This document shows, one piece after another, positions 48,244-57,382 of a DNA stretch of 64,000 bases (position 1 is the first letter of the stretch; each line of letters opens with the position of its first letter). The notes under the pieces were generated by a model. The model saw only the letters and a list, made by a program, of their open reading frames with translations. It had not been told where the DNA came from and did not search any database. The DNA comes from Rhodanobacter sp. C03. Lineage in GTDB: Bacteria > Pseudomonadota > Gammaproteobacteria > Xanthomonadales > Rhodanobacteraceae. Position numbers and translations under genes: made by a program. The DNA lies in contig NZ_MUNT01000007.1 of assembly GCF_002001175.1 (NCBI RefSeq), positions 186,001 through 250,000 on the forward strand, in the 5' to 3' direction.

Positions 48244-48306
48244 GTCGTTGTCCCGTAACCCAGATCGTCATCGTTAGTCGGAACTCAACTCGTAAGGAAC
48301 GTCACC

Positions 48307-48816
48307 ATGAATAAGACCGTTCGCGTCGCCCTGGTCGCCCTGCTCTGCGTAGGCGCGGCCGCCTGCTCCAAGAAGCAGGAAGTCAAGCCGCAGGCTCAGC
48401 CTCCGGAACAGGTTGCCCAGACTGAAACCAACCAGTCCAGTGGCAAGTACACCCCGGCCGATCTCGATACCGATGCCTGCCTGCGTCAGCGCGTCGTGTA
48501 CTTCGATTTCGACAAGACCGAAATCAAGCCGGAGTTCCAGCAGATCATGGCGTGCCACGCCAAGTACCTGCAGGATCGCCCGATGTCGCACATCCGTCTC
48601 GAAGGCAACACCGACGAGCGCGGCACGCGTGAGTACAACCTTGGCCTCGGCGAGCGTCGTGGCAATGCTGTCTCCAGCGCGCTGCAGTCGGCCGGTGGTT
48701 CGTCCAGCCAGCTCGAAGTGATCAGCTACGGCAAAGAGAAGCCGGTGTGCCGTGAGCACAACGAGGATTGCTGGAGCAAGAACCGTCGCGTCGAGATCGT
48801 CTACACGGCGCAGTAA
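48307..48816 (+). CDS. pal: Peptidoglycan-associated lipoprotein Pal
   Basis: A 169-residue outer-membrane lipoprotein with a lipobox ending at C20 (GAAAC). The OmpA-like domain (about 55-165) has the peptidoglycan-binding signature with Asp and Arg in NTDERGTREYNLGLGERR. It anchors the outer membrane to the wall and partners TolB. Start at ATG 48307 after AAGGAA. Confidence 0.96.
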   Translation: MNKTVRVALVALLCVGAAACSKKQEVKPQAQPPEQVAQTETNQSSGKYTPADLDTDACLRQRVVYFDFDKTEIKPEFQQIMACHAKYLQDRPMSHIRLEGNTDERGTREYNLGLGERRGNAVSSALQSAGGSSSQLEVISYGKEKPVCREHNEDCWSKNRRVEIVYTAQ

Positions 48817-48818
48817 GG

Positions 48819-49655
48819 ATGAGGCAACTGGCTAACAGCTTTGCAGCCAGGATCGGCATGGCGGGCGCAATCGCGTCCGCCATGCTGTTCGCGTTGCCGG
48901 TGTGCGCGCAGAGTTCGCGGCTGAGTCTGGCCGATCGCGTCGCAGCGCTGGAACAGCAGGCACAGAACAAGGACCAGTCCGGTATCGGCATGGTCAACCA
49001 GATGCAGCAACTGCAGGCACAGGTGCAGCAGTTGCAGGGGCAGATCGAGGAACTACAGCACAAGCAGCAGGAACTCGAAGACAAGAACAAGGCCCAGTAC
49101 ACCGATCTCGATGCCCGTCTGGGCCGTCTTGAGAACGGGGGCGCTGGTGGTGCGGCCGGTGGCAATCCGCAAGCCCAGGGCGATACACCGCCAGCCGCTA
49201 GCGCAGTTCCCGCTGCAGGCAATGCCACTCAACAACAGCCCGCAGTGGCAGGCAGCGCCGATCCGGCGGCCGCCCAGGGCGCTTACGACGTGGCCTTCAA
49301 GGCTATCCGTGCCGGCGACTATGTGCAGGCATCGCGCGAATTCCGCAGCTTCATCAAGCAATACCCGAATCACCCGCTCACGCCCAATGCCTGGTACTGG
49401 CTGGGTGAGTCGTACTACGTCACCACCAATTATCCGGTGGCGCTGCAGTCCTTCCAGCAACTGCTCAGCCAGTTTCCGCAAAGCGACAAGGCACCCGATG
49501 CCATGCTCAAGGTTGGCTACAGCCAGCTTGAGTTGAAGCAGAACGCGGCCGCCAAGGCGACGCTGACCCAAGTAGCCACCAAGTACCCGGGCTCCAAGGC
49601 TGCCAGCCTGGCCAAGGAACGCCTGCAACGCATCCAGTTGCAGTCGGCCAACTGA
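48819..49655 (+). CDS. cpoB: CpoB (YbgF), Tol-Pal coordinator
   Basis: A 278-residue periplasmic protein. It has a signal peptide (about 1-31), an N-terminal coiled coil (about 37-100, Gln-rich with LQAQVQQLQGQIEEL), a low-complexity Ala/Gly/Gln linker and three TPRs (about 155-278). In E. coli it couples Tol activity with PBP1B during division. ATG 48819 lies two bases after the pal stop. Confidence 0.92.
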   Translation: MRQLANSFAARIGMAGAIASAMLFALPVCAQSSRLSLADRVAALEQQAQNKDQSGIGMVNQMQQLQAQVQQLQGQIEELQHKQQELEDKNKAQYTDLDARLGRLENGGAGGAAGGNPQAQGDTPPAASAVPAAGNATQQQPAVAGSADPAAAQGAYDVAFKAIRAGDYVQASREFRSFIKQYPNHPLTPNAWYWLGESYYVTTNYPVALQSFQQLLSQFPQSDKAPDAMLKVGYSQLELKQNAAAKATLTQVATKYPGSKAASLAKERLQRIQLQSAN

Positions 49656-49662
49656 GGTCATT

Positions 49663-50358
49663 GTGGTGAACGGCAATAGCGCAAGCGTGGACGCTTCCAC
49701 GCCTGCCTCGGCAGTCAGCGAACGGCTGCGCATCACCGAGATCTTCCACTCGATCCAGGGCGAGGCCGATGCGATCGGCTGGCGCACGGTGTTCGTGCGG
49801 CTGACCGGCTGCCCGCTGCGCTGCGTCTGGTGCGATACCGAGTATTCGTTCTACGGCGGCAACTGGCACGCGATCGACGACATCCTGGCCGAAGTGGCCT
49901 CGCATGGCGTGAGGTATGTCTGCGTGACCGGCGGCGAGCCGCTGGCGCAGAAGCGCTGCCTGATCCTGCTGCAGAAACTGTGCGACGCCGGTTACGAAGT
50001 ATCGCTGGAAACTTCCGGTGCGCTCGACGTCTCCGCGGTCGATCCGCGCGTGCGCAAGGTGATGGACCTGAAGGCTCCCGATTCGGGCGAGAGCAAGCGC
50101 AACCTGTGGTCGAACCTCGATCATCTGCTGCCGCACGACCAGATCAAGATCGTGATCGCCAGTCGCGCCGACTACGAATGGTCACGCGCGATGCTGGACG
50201 AGCATGCGCTGGCCGAGCGCTGCATGGTGCTGTTCTCGCCAGTGCACGGCGCGGTGCAGCCGCGCGAGTTGGCCGAGTGGATTATCGCCGACAAGTTGCC
50301 GGTGCGTTTTCAGATGCAGTTGCACAAGCTGCTGTGGAACGATGCAGCAGGTCATTGA
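49663..50358 (+). CDS. queE: 7-carboxy-7-deazaguanine synthase QueE
   Basis: A 231-residue radical-SAM enzyme that forms 7-carboxy-7-deazaguanine, the precursor of preQ0 and queuosine. The cluster Cys are C50, C54 and C57 (CPLRCVWC). The SAM-binding GGEPL motif and FHSIQGEAD N-terminal motif are present. The start is a GTG; 49663 and 49666 are both possible after GAGG. It follows cpoB by seven bases and precedes queC. Confidence 0.92.
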   Translation: MVNGNSASVDASTPASAVSERLRITEIFHSIQGEADAIGWRTVFVRLTGCPLRCVWCDTEYSFYGGNWHAIDDILAEVASHGVRYVCVTGGEPLAQKRCLILLQKLCDAGYEVSLETSGALDVSAVDPRVRKVMDLKAPDSGESKRNLWSNLDHLLPHDQIKIVIASRADYEWSRAMLDEHALAERCMVLFSPVHGAVQPRELAEWIIADKLPVRFQMQLHKLLWNDAAGH

Positions 50359-50453
50359 CCGGCTGCTGAAGCGGACCACGATTTATGCGCGCCGGCCTGT
50401 GTTGCCGGTGGCGTTTGCGGCCGGTGACCAGTCACTTCTGTGTGGAATACATC

Positions 50454-51149
50454 ATGTCTCAAAATTCATTGCGCAAGGCTGTCGTGCTGGTTTCTGGCGG
50501 TATGGATTCGGCGGTCACCATCGCGCTGGCGCGCGAGCAGGGCTATCAGGTGCACGCGCTCAGCGTGGCCTATGGTCAGCGCCACAACTCGGAACTGGCC
50601 GCGTCCGATCGTGTGTCGAAGATGCTTGGCGCGGTCGAGCACAAGACCGTCAGCATCGACCTGCGCAGCATAGGCGGTTCGGCACTCACTGCCGATATCG
50701 ACGTGCCGCTGGACGACAGTGCACACGACGGCGACGGCCATATCCCGGTGACCTATGTGCCGGCGCGTAACACCATCATGTTGTCGATCGCGCTGGGCTG
50801 GGCCGAGGTGCTCGGTTCCAGCGACATCTGGTGCGGCGTCAATGCGGTCGATTACTCCGGTTATCCGGATTGCCGCCCTGCCTTCATCGAGTCGTTCGAG
50901 GCGCTGGCGAATGTCGCCACCAAGGCTGGCGTCGAGGGCGCCGGCATTCGTGTCCATGCGCCGCTGATGCGCATGAGCAAGGCCGATATCGCGCGCGAAG
51001 GCCAGCGCCTGGGTGTGGACTTCTCGGCCACGGTCAGCTGCTACAAGGCCGACGACGCCGGTCGCGCCTGCGGCCATTGCGATGCCTGCCGGTTGCGCGC
51101 ACAGGGTTTCCGCGAGGCTGGTCTGGCCGACCCCACGCATTACGTCTGA
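50454..51149 (+). CDS. queC: 7-cyano-7-deazaguanine synthase QueC
   Basis: A 231-residue ATP-dependent enzyme that turns carboxy-deazaguanine into preQ0. The PP-loop S14-G-G-M-D-S19 and a C-terminal zinc site with C-x7-C-G-H-C-D-A-C are clear. ATG 50454 gives [19 protein letters not shown]. It is in tandem with queE, with a 95-base gap. Confidence 0.95.
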   Translation: MSQNSLRKAVVLVSGGMDSAVTIALAREQGYQVHALSVAYGQRHNSELAASDRVSKMLGAVEHKTVSIDLRSIGGSALTADIDVPLDDSAHDGDGHIPVTYVPARNTIMLSIALGWAEVLGSSDIWCGVNAVDYSGYPDCRPAFIESFEALANVATKAGVEGAGIRVHAPLMRMSKADIAREGQRLGVDFSATVSCYKADDAGRACGHCDACRLRAQGFREAGLADPTHYV

Positions 51150-51212
51150 GCATCGTTGCTTGTGCGGTTGCCGCCCAGCCCGTAAAATTGTCCGCTTGAG
51201 TTTTGCAATGAT

Positions 51213-51288
51213 GGGTCGTTAGCTCAGTTGGTAGAGCAGTAGACTTTTAATCTATTGGTCCCGGGTTCGAATCCCGGACGACCCACCA
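51213..51288 (+). tRNA. tRNA-Lys (anticodon TTT)
   Basis: A full 76-base cloverleaf including an encoded CCA. The acceptor arms GGGTCGT and ACGACCC pair fully. The D-arm reads AGCTCAGTTGGTAGAGC, the anticodon loop is CTTTTAA with anticodon TTT, and the T-arm is CCGGGTTCGAATCCCGG. Confidence 0.98.
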
Positions 51289-51294
51289 GTTTCG

Positions 51295-51330
51295 AAGCCT
51301 GCATGGTCACCGACCCTGCAGGCTTTTGTT
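51295..51330 (+). terminator. Terminator after tRNA-Lys
   Basis: AAGCCTGCA (51295-51303) pairs with TGCAGGCTT (51317-51325), followed by TTTGTT. It ends just before the stop of the convergent tpsA-type gene. Confidence 0.8.
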
Positions 51331-51340
51331 TGCGCGAAGC

Positions 51341-54300
51341 TCAGAAGTCGCCGCAGCTGTTCTTCTGCTTCGACGATATGCAGTTCGCCAAGTTCGGCCG
51401 CGAACGTACCCGCGACCACTCGCGTGCCAGCGTGTCGCCTTCCTGCTCGCGGCTGCCGGCCGCGAGGTCAGGTGCCGGGCACAGTCCGACGATGCCGAAG
51501 TTGCTGTCGTAGACGTAGGTGACCGGCATCTCGCGAACCACGTCGAGCGTGTAGGTGTCCAGTTGCGGCGCGATGGTCAAGGCGGTCGCATTGCCGTTGG
51601 CCTGCACGAACACGTAATTGGTGGCATTGAGGCCACTGCCGAAGATGCCATAACTGCCCACGGGCGAGTCGGTACCGGCCGGGCTCTGGAAACCGAGCGT
51701 GCCAGTGGTGGCGCTGGCCTGGGTATCGTCGAGCTTGAAGCCGGTGACGCTGCCGCCCAGGGTGCCGTTCGGTGTGCCGATGAGCCGCTGCAGCGGATTG
51801 GCCACATAGGTCAGCGTGGCCGGATTGATGGTGAATGCCGTGGCATTGCCGGCCGCCTGCACGAACACGTAATTGGTGGCGCTGAGGCCGCTTCCGTCGA
51901 TTGCATAAATGCCCACGTTGGAGGCTTGCGTGGCCGCTGTGGTGAAGGCAAGCGTGCCGGTGGTGGCGCTGGCTTGCGTGTCGGTCAGACGGAAGCCGGT
52001 GAGCATGCCTGAGAACGTGCCGTTCGGATCGCCGTAAATACGGCTGTACGGATTGGCGATATAGGTGAGCGTGGCCGGGGTAATCGCCAACGCACCCGGA
52101 ATGACATTGACCAGATAGCCTGCCGGCGAGGTGAAGTTGCCATTGATGGCATAGCTGCCGACATTGCTGGCCTGGGTGGCCGTAGTCAGGGGCGAGCCGG
52201 CAATGGCATTCGTTGCCTGATCGCCAAGTATCAATCCATTGATGCTGTAGCTGATCGCTGCATTGGGCAAGCCGTATTCACGCGTGCTGTTCGCAAAGTT
52301 CACCGTGGCCACCGGCTGTGTCACGTAGATGAACTGATTTGCGGTGGTGGATAGTGTGAGCGCGCAGGGTGCGCCGAAGGTGCAGCCGTAGAGATTCGGC
52401 AGCGTGCCATTGCCGGCCACGCCACCACGAGTCTCGCCTACCCAGGTGTTGCCCCATACGTGCCAGTCGCCGGTCGCGGTGATCGTGTCGCCGCCGGCGT
52501 TATCGAAGATGCCGGCGCTGACGAGGTCGACGTTGCTGCCGCTGACGTTTGCATTGAGGATCATGTTGCCGGTGAGCGCACGCACCAGCACGTCGTTGCC
52601 GCTGACGCCGGATCCGCTCAGCGCGGTCGGCGTATTGGCGGCGGCACCGAAACCGGTGGCGGCGACATTGCCGATGCCGACGGTGCCGGCGTTGACGAAG
52701 GTGAAGTCGCCGTTCGCCGAGCCGGCCAGCGTGGCCGACGAGACGTTGTTGCCGGCGTTGTCGAGGTTCACCAGGCCGGCGCTGGATTGCGCGAGCAGGG
52801 ATGCCGCGGTGACCGCTGCGGCCTGGGTAATGTCGCCCGCACTGATCAGCGCCAGCGTATTCGTGCCGAGGTTGAGTGCGCCGTTGACCGCGATGCCGCC
52901 GCCGGCACCGCTGTAGAGCGTGAGATTATGGGTGTAGGTGATCGGTGCGGAAACGGTGATCGCACCGGCCTGAATGTCGCTGCCCAACACCAGGTCATGC
53001 GCGGTGATGTTGCCGATTTCCGTCGCGCTCAGGGCGAATCCGGTCGCACCACCCAGGGCGATCGCATCGTCCGGATTTTCGGTCAGCGCGCCATTGGCGT
53101 CGACCCCGCCCGGGCGCAGGTCGATCGTGCCTGTGCTGGCCAGCGTGCCGTCCAATACCAGCGCGTCGGTCGTGCCATCGTTATGCGCGCGCACAACGAC
53201 GTTGCCACTGCCGCTGTCGATGGTCGGCGACGCGAGTATGGTGCCGTCTCCTTGCGTGCTGACCAGGCTGACGCCGGCGCCACTGCCGGCCGACGTGCCG
53301 CTCAGATAGATATTCCCGCTGCCACTGCTCACCGTGGTCAGGCTGTCGAGTACCAGTCCATCGTTGAATGCGGGAGTGCTGACATAGCCGCCGTTCACTG
53401 CGCCGTAGCCGCGCAGATCGATCGTGCCGGTCGTGCTTTGCAGCGTGTAATTGACGGCCGACAAGCCATCAAGACTGCCGAACTGGTAGCTGCCGCTGCT
53501 GCCGATGCCGGTGATCGCGAGGCTGCCGCTGGTGGTGGTGATCAGGCTGGCGGCGCCCTGGGTGCTGGCGAACAGCGAGACACCGCTGCCGCCGCCGGTG
53601 CCCATGCCGAAGATGTCGATATTGCCGGTGGAACTGTGCAGATCGGTCTGGGTCAACGAGACCCCGGTCCCCCCGCCATAGTAGCCGGCGAGGCCGCGCA
53701 GGCTGATCGTACCGCCCGCGTTCGCATCGCTACCCGCAATACGCGTGTCCAGCGTGCTCTGCTGCAGTGAAATGCCGGTGATGAAGGATTGGGCGAATCC
53801 ATTGACGGGATCGTCCTGCCCGAACATGGCGATGCTGCCGCCGTTGGTCAGCAGATTCGCGGTGTTGAACGAAATGTCGCCGTTGTTGGTGCTGCCGTTG
53901 TTGGCATCGCTGTCGAACACCAGATTCAACGCACCGACCGTGGACTGGATAGTGAATGGGCCGTTGCCGGAGATATTGGTATTGGCGTCGAGGCGGAAGG
54001 TCAAGGGTGCGGTGCCCACGTTGCGCAGGATGTCCACGCCGCCGTTGATGGTGATATTGCCGTTGGTCGTGCTGCCACTGGTGCCGGTGGTGATGGTGAC
54101 GTTGGAGCCGCCGTTCAACGCATCGTTGATGTCACCGTCCTGGATCGTCGAGGTGGTCAGCGGTACGAAAGGAGGATTGACCGGCAACGTGCCGACAGCG
54201 CTGCCGTGAACGATGGACACGTCGTACGGATCGATCAGCCAGGTGCCGGCTGCGCCGTTGGCGGCACCGGCGCTGACCTGGATGCCACGCAGGTCGAGCC

Positions 54301-55615
54301 CGCTGCCGGATGTCTCGATCAGGCCACCGTTGCCACTGGTGGAGCCGCCGCGCGCGCTGAAACTGCCGTAGGCGTAAAGCCCATTGGCACCCTCGGCGAT
54401 GATGGATCCGCCATTGCCATTGGTCACGGCATTGGCGTTCAGCGTCGAGAGATTGTCGATCTCGGCGACGTTGCGTGCGTTCAGGCTGATCGTGCCGCCG
54501 CTGGAGCCGGAAGCGTCCAGCACAGAGGGGATCGAACCCACCTCGGTCGTTTCCGAGAGGATGCCGACGTTGTAACCATCGACCTCCACGCTGCCGCCAC
54601 CGGCACCGTTCCCGCTCACATCCAGGGTTCCACCCTGCACCAGTACCTGATCGCTGGTGCCGTTATCGGAGCCGCTGGTCAGCACAATCTTCCCTGCGCG
54701 GGACTGCAGCGAATGTGCCTGTATCACGCCATTGTTGACCACCGATGCAAACGACACGACACCATCGTTTGTGCCGCCGGACGCCTGCGCCAGGATCTGG
54801 CCGCCGTCGGCGCTCAAGTTCGCGCCGGCGTTGTTCTGTGCGTATATGCCGTTGCCATTGGTCGCGCCGACATTGATCGTGAGCTGGGTCAGTCCGTCGC
54901 CACCGATGTCCAGGGTGATCTGGCTGCCTGCCCCGAGCGCGATCGTGCCTTGTGGCGCATTGATCGATGCGGCGTTGATGCCGTCGCCGTTCTGCACACG
55001 GCCACCGAGCAGGGCCACCGTGCCGTAGATCGGCACCGTGATCGTCCCCTCATTGTCGACATTGCCTTGCTGAACTACGCCCGCGGTGCCGAACACGAAC
55101 GAATTGCTCGTTACGCCTGCATTGAAGGCGTTGTCGCTGATGGCCAGGGTGGAGGCCACCAGGCCGCCCACGTTCACCTGGGCGCCGCTGCCGAACAGTA
55201 TGCCGGCCGGATTGACCAGGAAGACGCTGCCGTTCGACGCGTTCATCGCGCCCAGGATGTTCGATGCTGTCGGGTTGTCGCCGGCGAAGCCGACTACCCG
55301 GTTCAGGGTGACACTGCCCGCGACCTGCTGATTGAAGTTGACCGTATTCTGCGCACCGATGGAGAACGAGCCCCAATTGATGATCGCTCCCTTGGTGGTC
55401 TGGGTGATGGTGGTGCTCTGGGTCAGCGGGATCGAAGTGTTCTGGGCTGGGTTGTACGAAATGCTCGCGCTACCACTTGTCACGGTCCCGACACGCGGCA
55501 GTTCACCAAGCGCCACTTGCGCCAGCGCGGGCGAGGCGATCGGCGCGAGAACCAGCGCAATCGCAAGCGCCAGTGGGCGGCAGGCTGGGAGGTAAGCGGG
55601 CTTGAATGCACTCAT
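51341..55615 (-). CDS. TpsA-type exoprotein with haemagglutinin N-domain and MBG repeats
   Basis: A 1,424-residue secreted protein of a two-partner secretion system. After a signal peptide (about 1-33) comes the TPS domain (about 35-270) with the diagnostic LNRVVG and FLVNPAGILFG motifs. A long Gly/Asn/Ser-rich beta-helix stalk follows. The C-terminal third has three MBG-type repeats (about 1100-1350), two of them almost the same (TQASATTGTL and SATNYVFVQA-like blocks). The short tail (last 74 residues) carries Cys and many charged residues. No toxin domain is recognised, so adhesion or biofilm is likelier than killing. ATG 55615 begins the signal peptide. The gene lies 69 bases after the tpsB-type gene. 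Confidence 0.9.
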   Translation of the reverse strand: MSAFKPAYLPACRPLALAIALVLAPIASPALAQVALGELPRVGTVTSGSASISYNPAQNTSIPLTQSTTITQTTKGAIINWGSFSIGAQNTVNFNQQVAGSVTLNRVVGFAGDNPTASNILGAMNASNGSVFLVNPAGILFGSGAQVNVGGLVASTLAISDNAFNAGVTSNSFVFGTAGVVQQGNVDNEGTITVPIYGTVALLGGRVQNGDGINAASINAPQGTIALGAGSQITLDIGGDGLTQLTINVGATNGNGIYAQNNAGANLSADGGQILAQASGGTNDGVVSFASVVNNGVIQAHSLQSRAGKIVLTSGSDNGTSDQVLVQGGTLDVSGNGAGGGSVEVDGYNVGILSETTEVGSIPSVLDASGSSGGTISLNARNVAEIDNLSTLNANAVTNGNGGSIIAEGANGLYAYGSFSARGGSTSGNGGLIETSGSGLDLRGIQVSAGAANGAAGTWLIDPYDVSIVHGSAVGTLPVNPPFVPLTTSTIQDGDINDALNGGSNVTITTGTSGSTTNGNITINGGVDILRNVGTAPLTFRLDANTNISGNGPFTIQSTVGALNLVFDSDANNGSTNNGDISFNTANLLTNGGSIAMFGQDDPVNGFAQSFITGISLQQSTLDTRIAGSDANAGGTISLRGLAGYYGGGTGVSLTQTDLHSSTGNIDIFGMGTGGGSGVSLFASTQGAASLITTTSGSLAITGIGSSGSYQFGSLDGLSAVNYTLQSTTGTIDLRGYGAVNGGYVSTPAFNDGLVLDSLTTVSSGSGNIYLSGTSAGSGAGVSLVSTQGDGTILASPTIDSGSGNVVVRAHNDGTTDALVLDGTLASTGTIDLRPGGVDANGALTENPDDAIALGGATGFALSATEIGNITAHDLVLGSDIQAGAITVSAPITYTHNLTLYSGAGGGIAVNGALNLGTNTLALISAGDITQAAAVTAASLLAQSSAGLVNLDNAGNNVSSATLAGSANGDFTFVNAGTVGIGNVAATGFGAAANTPTALSGSGVSGNDVLVRALTGNMILNANVSGSNVDLVSAGIFDNAGGDTITATGDWHVWGNTWVGETRGGVAGNGTLPNLYGCTFGAPCALTLSTTANQFIYVTQPVATVNFANSTREYGLPNAAISYSINGLILGDQATNAIAGSPLTTATQASNVGSYAINGNFTSPAGYLVNVIPGALAITPATLTYIANPYSRIYGDPNGTFSGMLTGFRLTDTQASATTGTLAFTTAATQASNVGIYAIDGSGLSATNYVFVQAAGNATAFTINPATLTYVANPLQRLIGTPNGTLGGSVTGFKLDDTQASATTGTLGFQSPAGTDSPVGSYGIFGSGLNATNYVFVQANGNATALTIAPQLDTYTLDVVREMPVTYVYDSNFGIVGLCPAPDLAAGSREQEGDTLAREWSRVRSRPNLANCISSKQKNSCGDF
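51566..52330 (-). repeat. MBG-domain repeats within the TpsA-type gene
   Basis: Three consecutive coding repeats of roughly 84, 84 and 80 codons. The two nearest the C-terminus share most residues (TLTYVANP, GTPNGT or GDPNGT, DTQASATTGTL, ATNYVFVQA, NGNATA). The third is more diverged. Such repeats form stiff stalk modules on surface proteins. Confidence 0.75.
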
Positions 55616-55684
55616 GGCAGATCTCCGATCGCGACGCCGATGCGCCGCCGTTCGCGTGATGGCGCGCAGGCGCGCCATCGGGTG

Positions 55685-57382
55685 TCAGAAGAATTTCTGG
55701 AACTGCAGAAACACCCGCGGTCGCTTGTTGCCATCGCTGGTCACGGCCGGTCGCGTGTCGCTCCAGCCGAGAGTCAGGTCGAGCGAGAAATTGCCCGGCT
55801 TCGCCCAGTTCAGGCCCAGGCCGGGACCGCGCAGGCTGCGGACCGGGCGGCCACCGGGTGGCGTGTACGAGCGATCGAGCCAGCCGCGCGAGGCGTCGTA
55901 GAACGCATAGGGCGTGATGTCCGCGCTCAGCGCATAGCGGTATTCGAGGTTGGCGATGATGCCCTGATTCACCAGCACCTCGCCCTGCGGATAGGCACGC
56001 ACGGCATCGTGGCCGCCGAGCGATAGCTGCTCGGACGCGTCCAGGTTGCCGCTGCTCAACTGGCCGCCGATGCCGAGGAACAGCGTCTGCTTCGGCGCCA
56101 GCGCCTGCAACCGGGAGAACTGGAAGGTGAGCTTGGTGAAGCTGCCTTCGGTGTGGCTGCCGTAGATGCTCTGGTCGTAGGCGCGCGCGGCCGGGTCGCG
56201 GATGTGCAGGTCGCCCACATACAGCACGCCGTTGCTGCTGAAATAACCGCCGCCACCGAAGTCGTCGCGACGTTCCCACGCCCAGCCAAGTCCCACGCCG
56301 TGCACCTGCTTGTGCGAGCTGTAATCCACGGCGTGCAGATTGTCGGTGAGTAGCTTCTGGTCCACGGAAAGCCGAAGGAACAGGTTCTGGTCGCGTTGGC
56401 GGATGACCGGGAAGGTCATCGATGCATCGTCGATCAGTGCGGTGCCATACGCGTCCAATGGCTGGAAGGCGCCGCCGAGGGTGTAGTCGACGCGGGCGAC
56501 GCCGGCGCCGACACGGATGCCGTCGTTGCCGAGCGGCGCCTCGTAGGACAGTCGTCCGAACGTGGTGCCGCCATGTTCCGAGAACAGCGCACGCGCATCC
56601 AGGTTGTCGCCGATGCCGAACGGGCTGTTCCAGCGCAGCGAACCGCCCAAGCGCCATATGCCGGACTCGCGTGTGCCGTAGTCGTCGATGCCCACCGAGG
56701 CGGTCACCGGATGGGCACGGCTGATCTTCACATCGAGGTCGGTGGTGCCAGGCGCAACGCCCGAGCTGAGCGAGGACTGCGCCTTGATGCCGGGTATATC
56801 CGACAGCAGCAGCATGGTGCGCTCGTAGACCTTGCCGTTGAGCGGCTGCCCTGGCACCAGTGGCGCCAGCATCGCGCGGATGCGTGCTTCCTTGATCGGT
56901 GCGGTCGGATCCACCTCGACCTTCATCTCGCCGAGGCGGCCCTCGATCACGCTGATCTCGACCACGCCGTCCTTCACTTCCTGCACCGGTACCAGCGCGG
57001 TGGCGAAGATGAAACCGGCCTTGTGATAGAGCATCGTGACCCGCTTCGCCAATTCGTCCAGATCAGCCAGCGTCACCGGCTTGCCGATATGTTCGGCAGC
57101 CAGTGCGTCGAGCTGTGTCGCGGGGAACACGCTGGCGCCGTTGAACACCACCCGGCGCAGCACGAAGCTGGCTTGTGGCGCAGTCACCGGCGGCGGCGCG
57201 GGTACGTTCTGCGGTTGCGGCAACGGTGCTGCCTGCTGGTTGTCGGCGGGAATCTGTGGCGTGGCCTGTGACTGCAGACCCTGACTGGTGGTCTGGGCAA
57301 ACGCGGGCAAAGCCAATAGTCCCAACACGATCGCCAACGACAAACGTCGCGGCGGCAGCGCAATCCTCGCGAGGCATGTCAT
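55685..57382 (-). CDS. TpsB-type outer membrane transporter (FhaC/ShlB family)
   Basis: A 565-residue exporter. It has a signal peptide (about 1-29), a Pro/Gln-rich linker, two POTRA domains (about 70-225; the first begins FVLRRVVFNGASVFP) and a 16-strand barrel. The barrel carries the conserved YDQSIYGSHTEGSF region and a C-terminus ending in Phe (QFQKFF). It would recognise the TPS domain of the downstream exoprotein and pass it through the outer membrane. The ATG overlaps the stop of the CHAT gene (ATGA at 57382-57379). Confidence 0.92.
   Translation of the reverse strand: MTCLARIALPPRRLSLAIVLGLLALPAFAQTTSQGLQSQATPQIPADNQQAAPLPQPQNVPAPPPVTAPQASFVLRRVVFNGASVFPATQLDALAAEHIGKPVTLADLDELAKRVTMLYHKAGFIFATALVPVQEVKDGVVEISVIEGRLGEMKVEVDPTAPIKEARIRAMLAPLVPGQPLNGKVYERTMLLLSDIPGIKAQSSLSSGVAPGTTDLDVKISRAHPVTASVGIDDYGTRESGIWRLGGSLRWNSPFGIGDNLDARALFSEHGGTTFGRLSYEAPLGNDGIRVGAGVARVDYTLGGAFQPLDAYGTALIDDASMTFPVIRQRDQNLFLRLSVDQKLLTDNLHAVDYSSHKQVHGVGLGWAWERRDDFGGGGYFSSNGVLYVGDLHIRDPAARAYDQSIYGSHTEGSFTKLTFQFSRLQALAPKQTLFLGIGGQLSSGNLDASEQLSLGGHDAVRAYPQGEVLVNQGIIANLEYRYALSADITPYAFYDASRGWLDRSYTPPGGRPVRSLRGPGLGLNWAKPGNFSLDLTLGWSDTRPAVTSDGNKRPRVFLQFQKFF

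Noticed and set aside
51341-51565. C-terminal tail of the TpsA-type protein as a contact-dependent toxin (CdiA-like)
   Set aside because: Only 74 residues, no VENN-type motif, no toxin signature and no immunity gene next to it.
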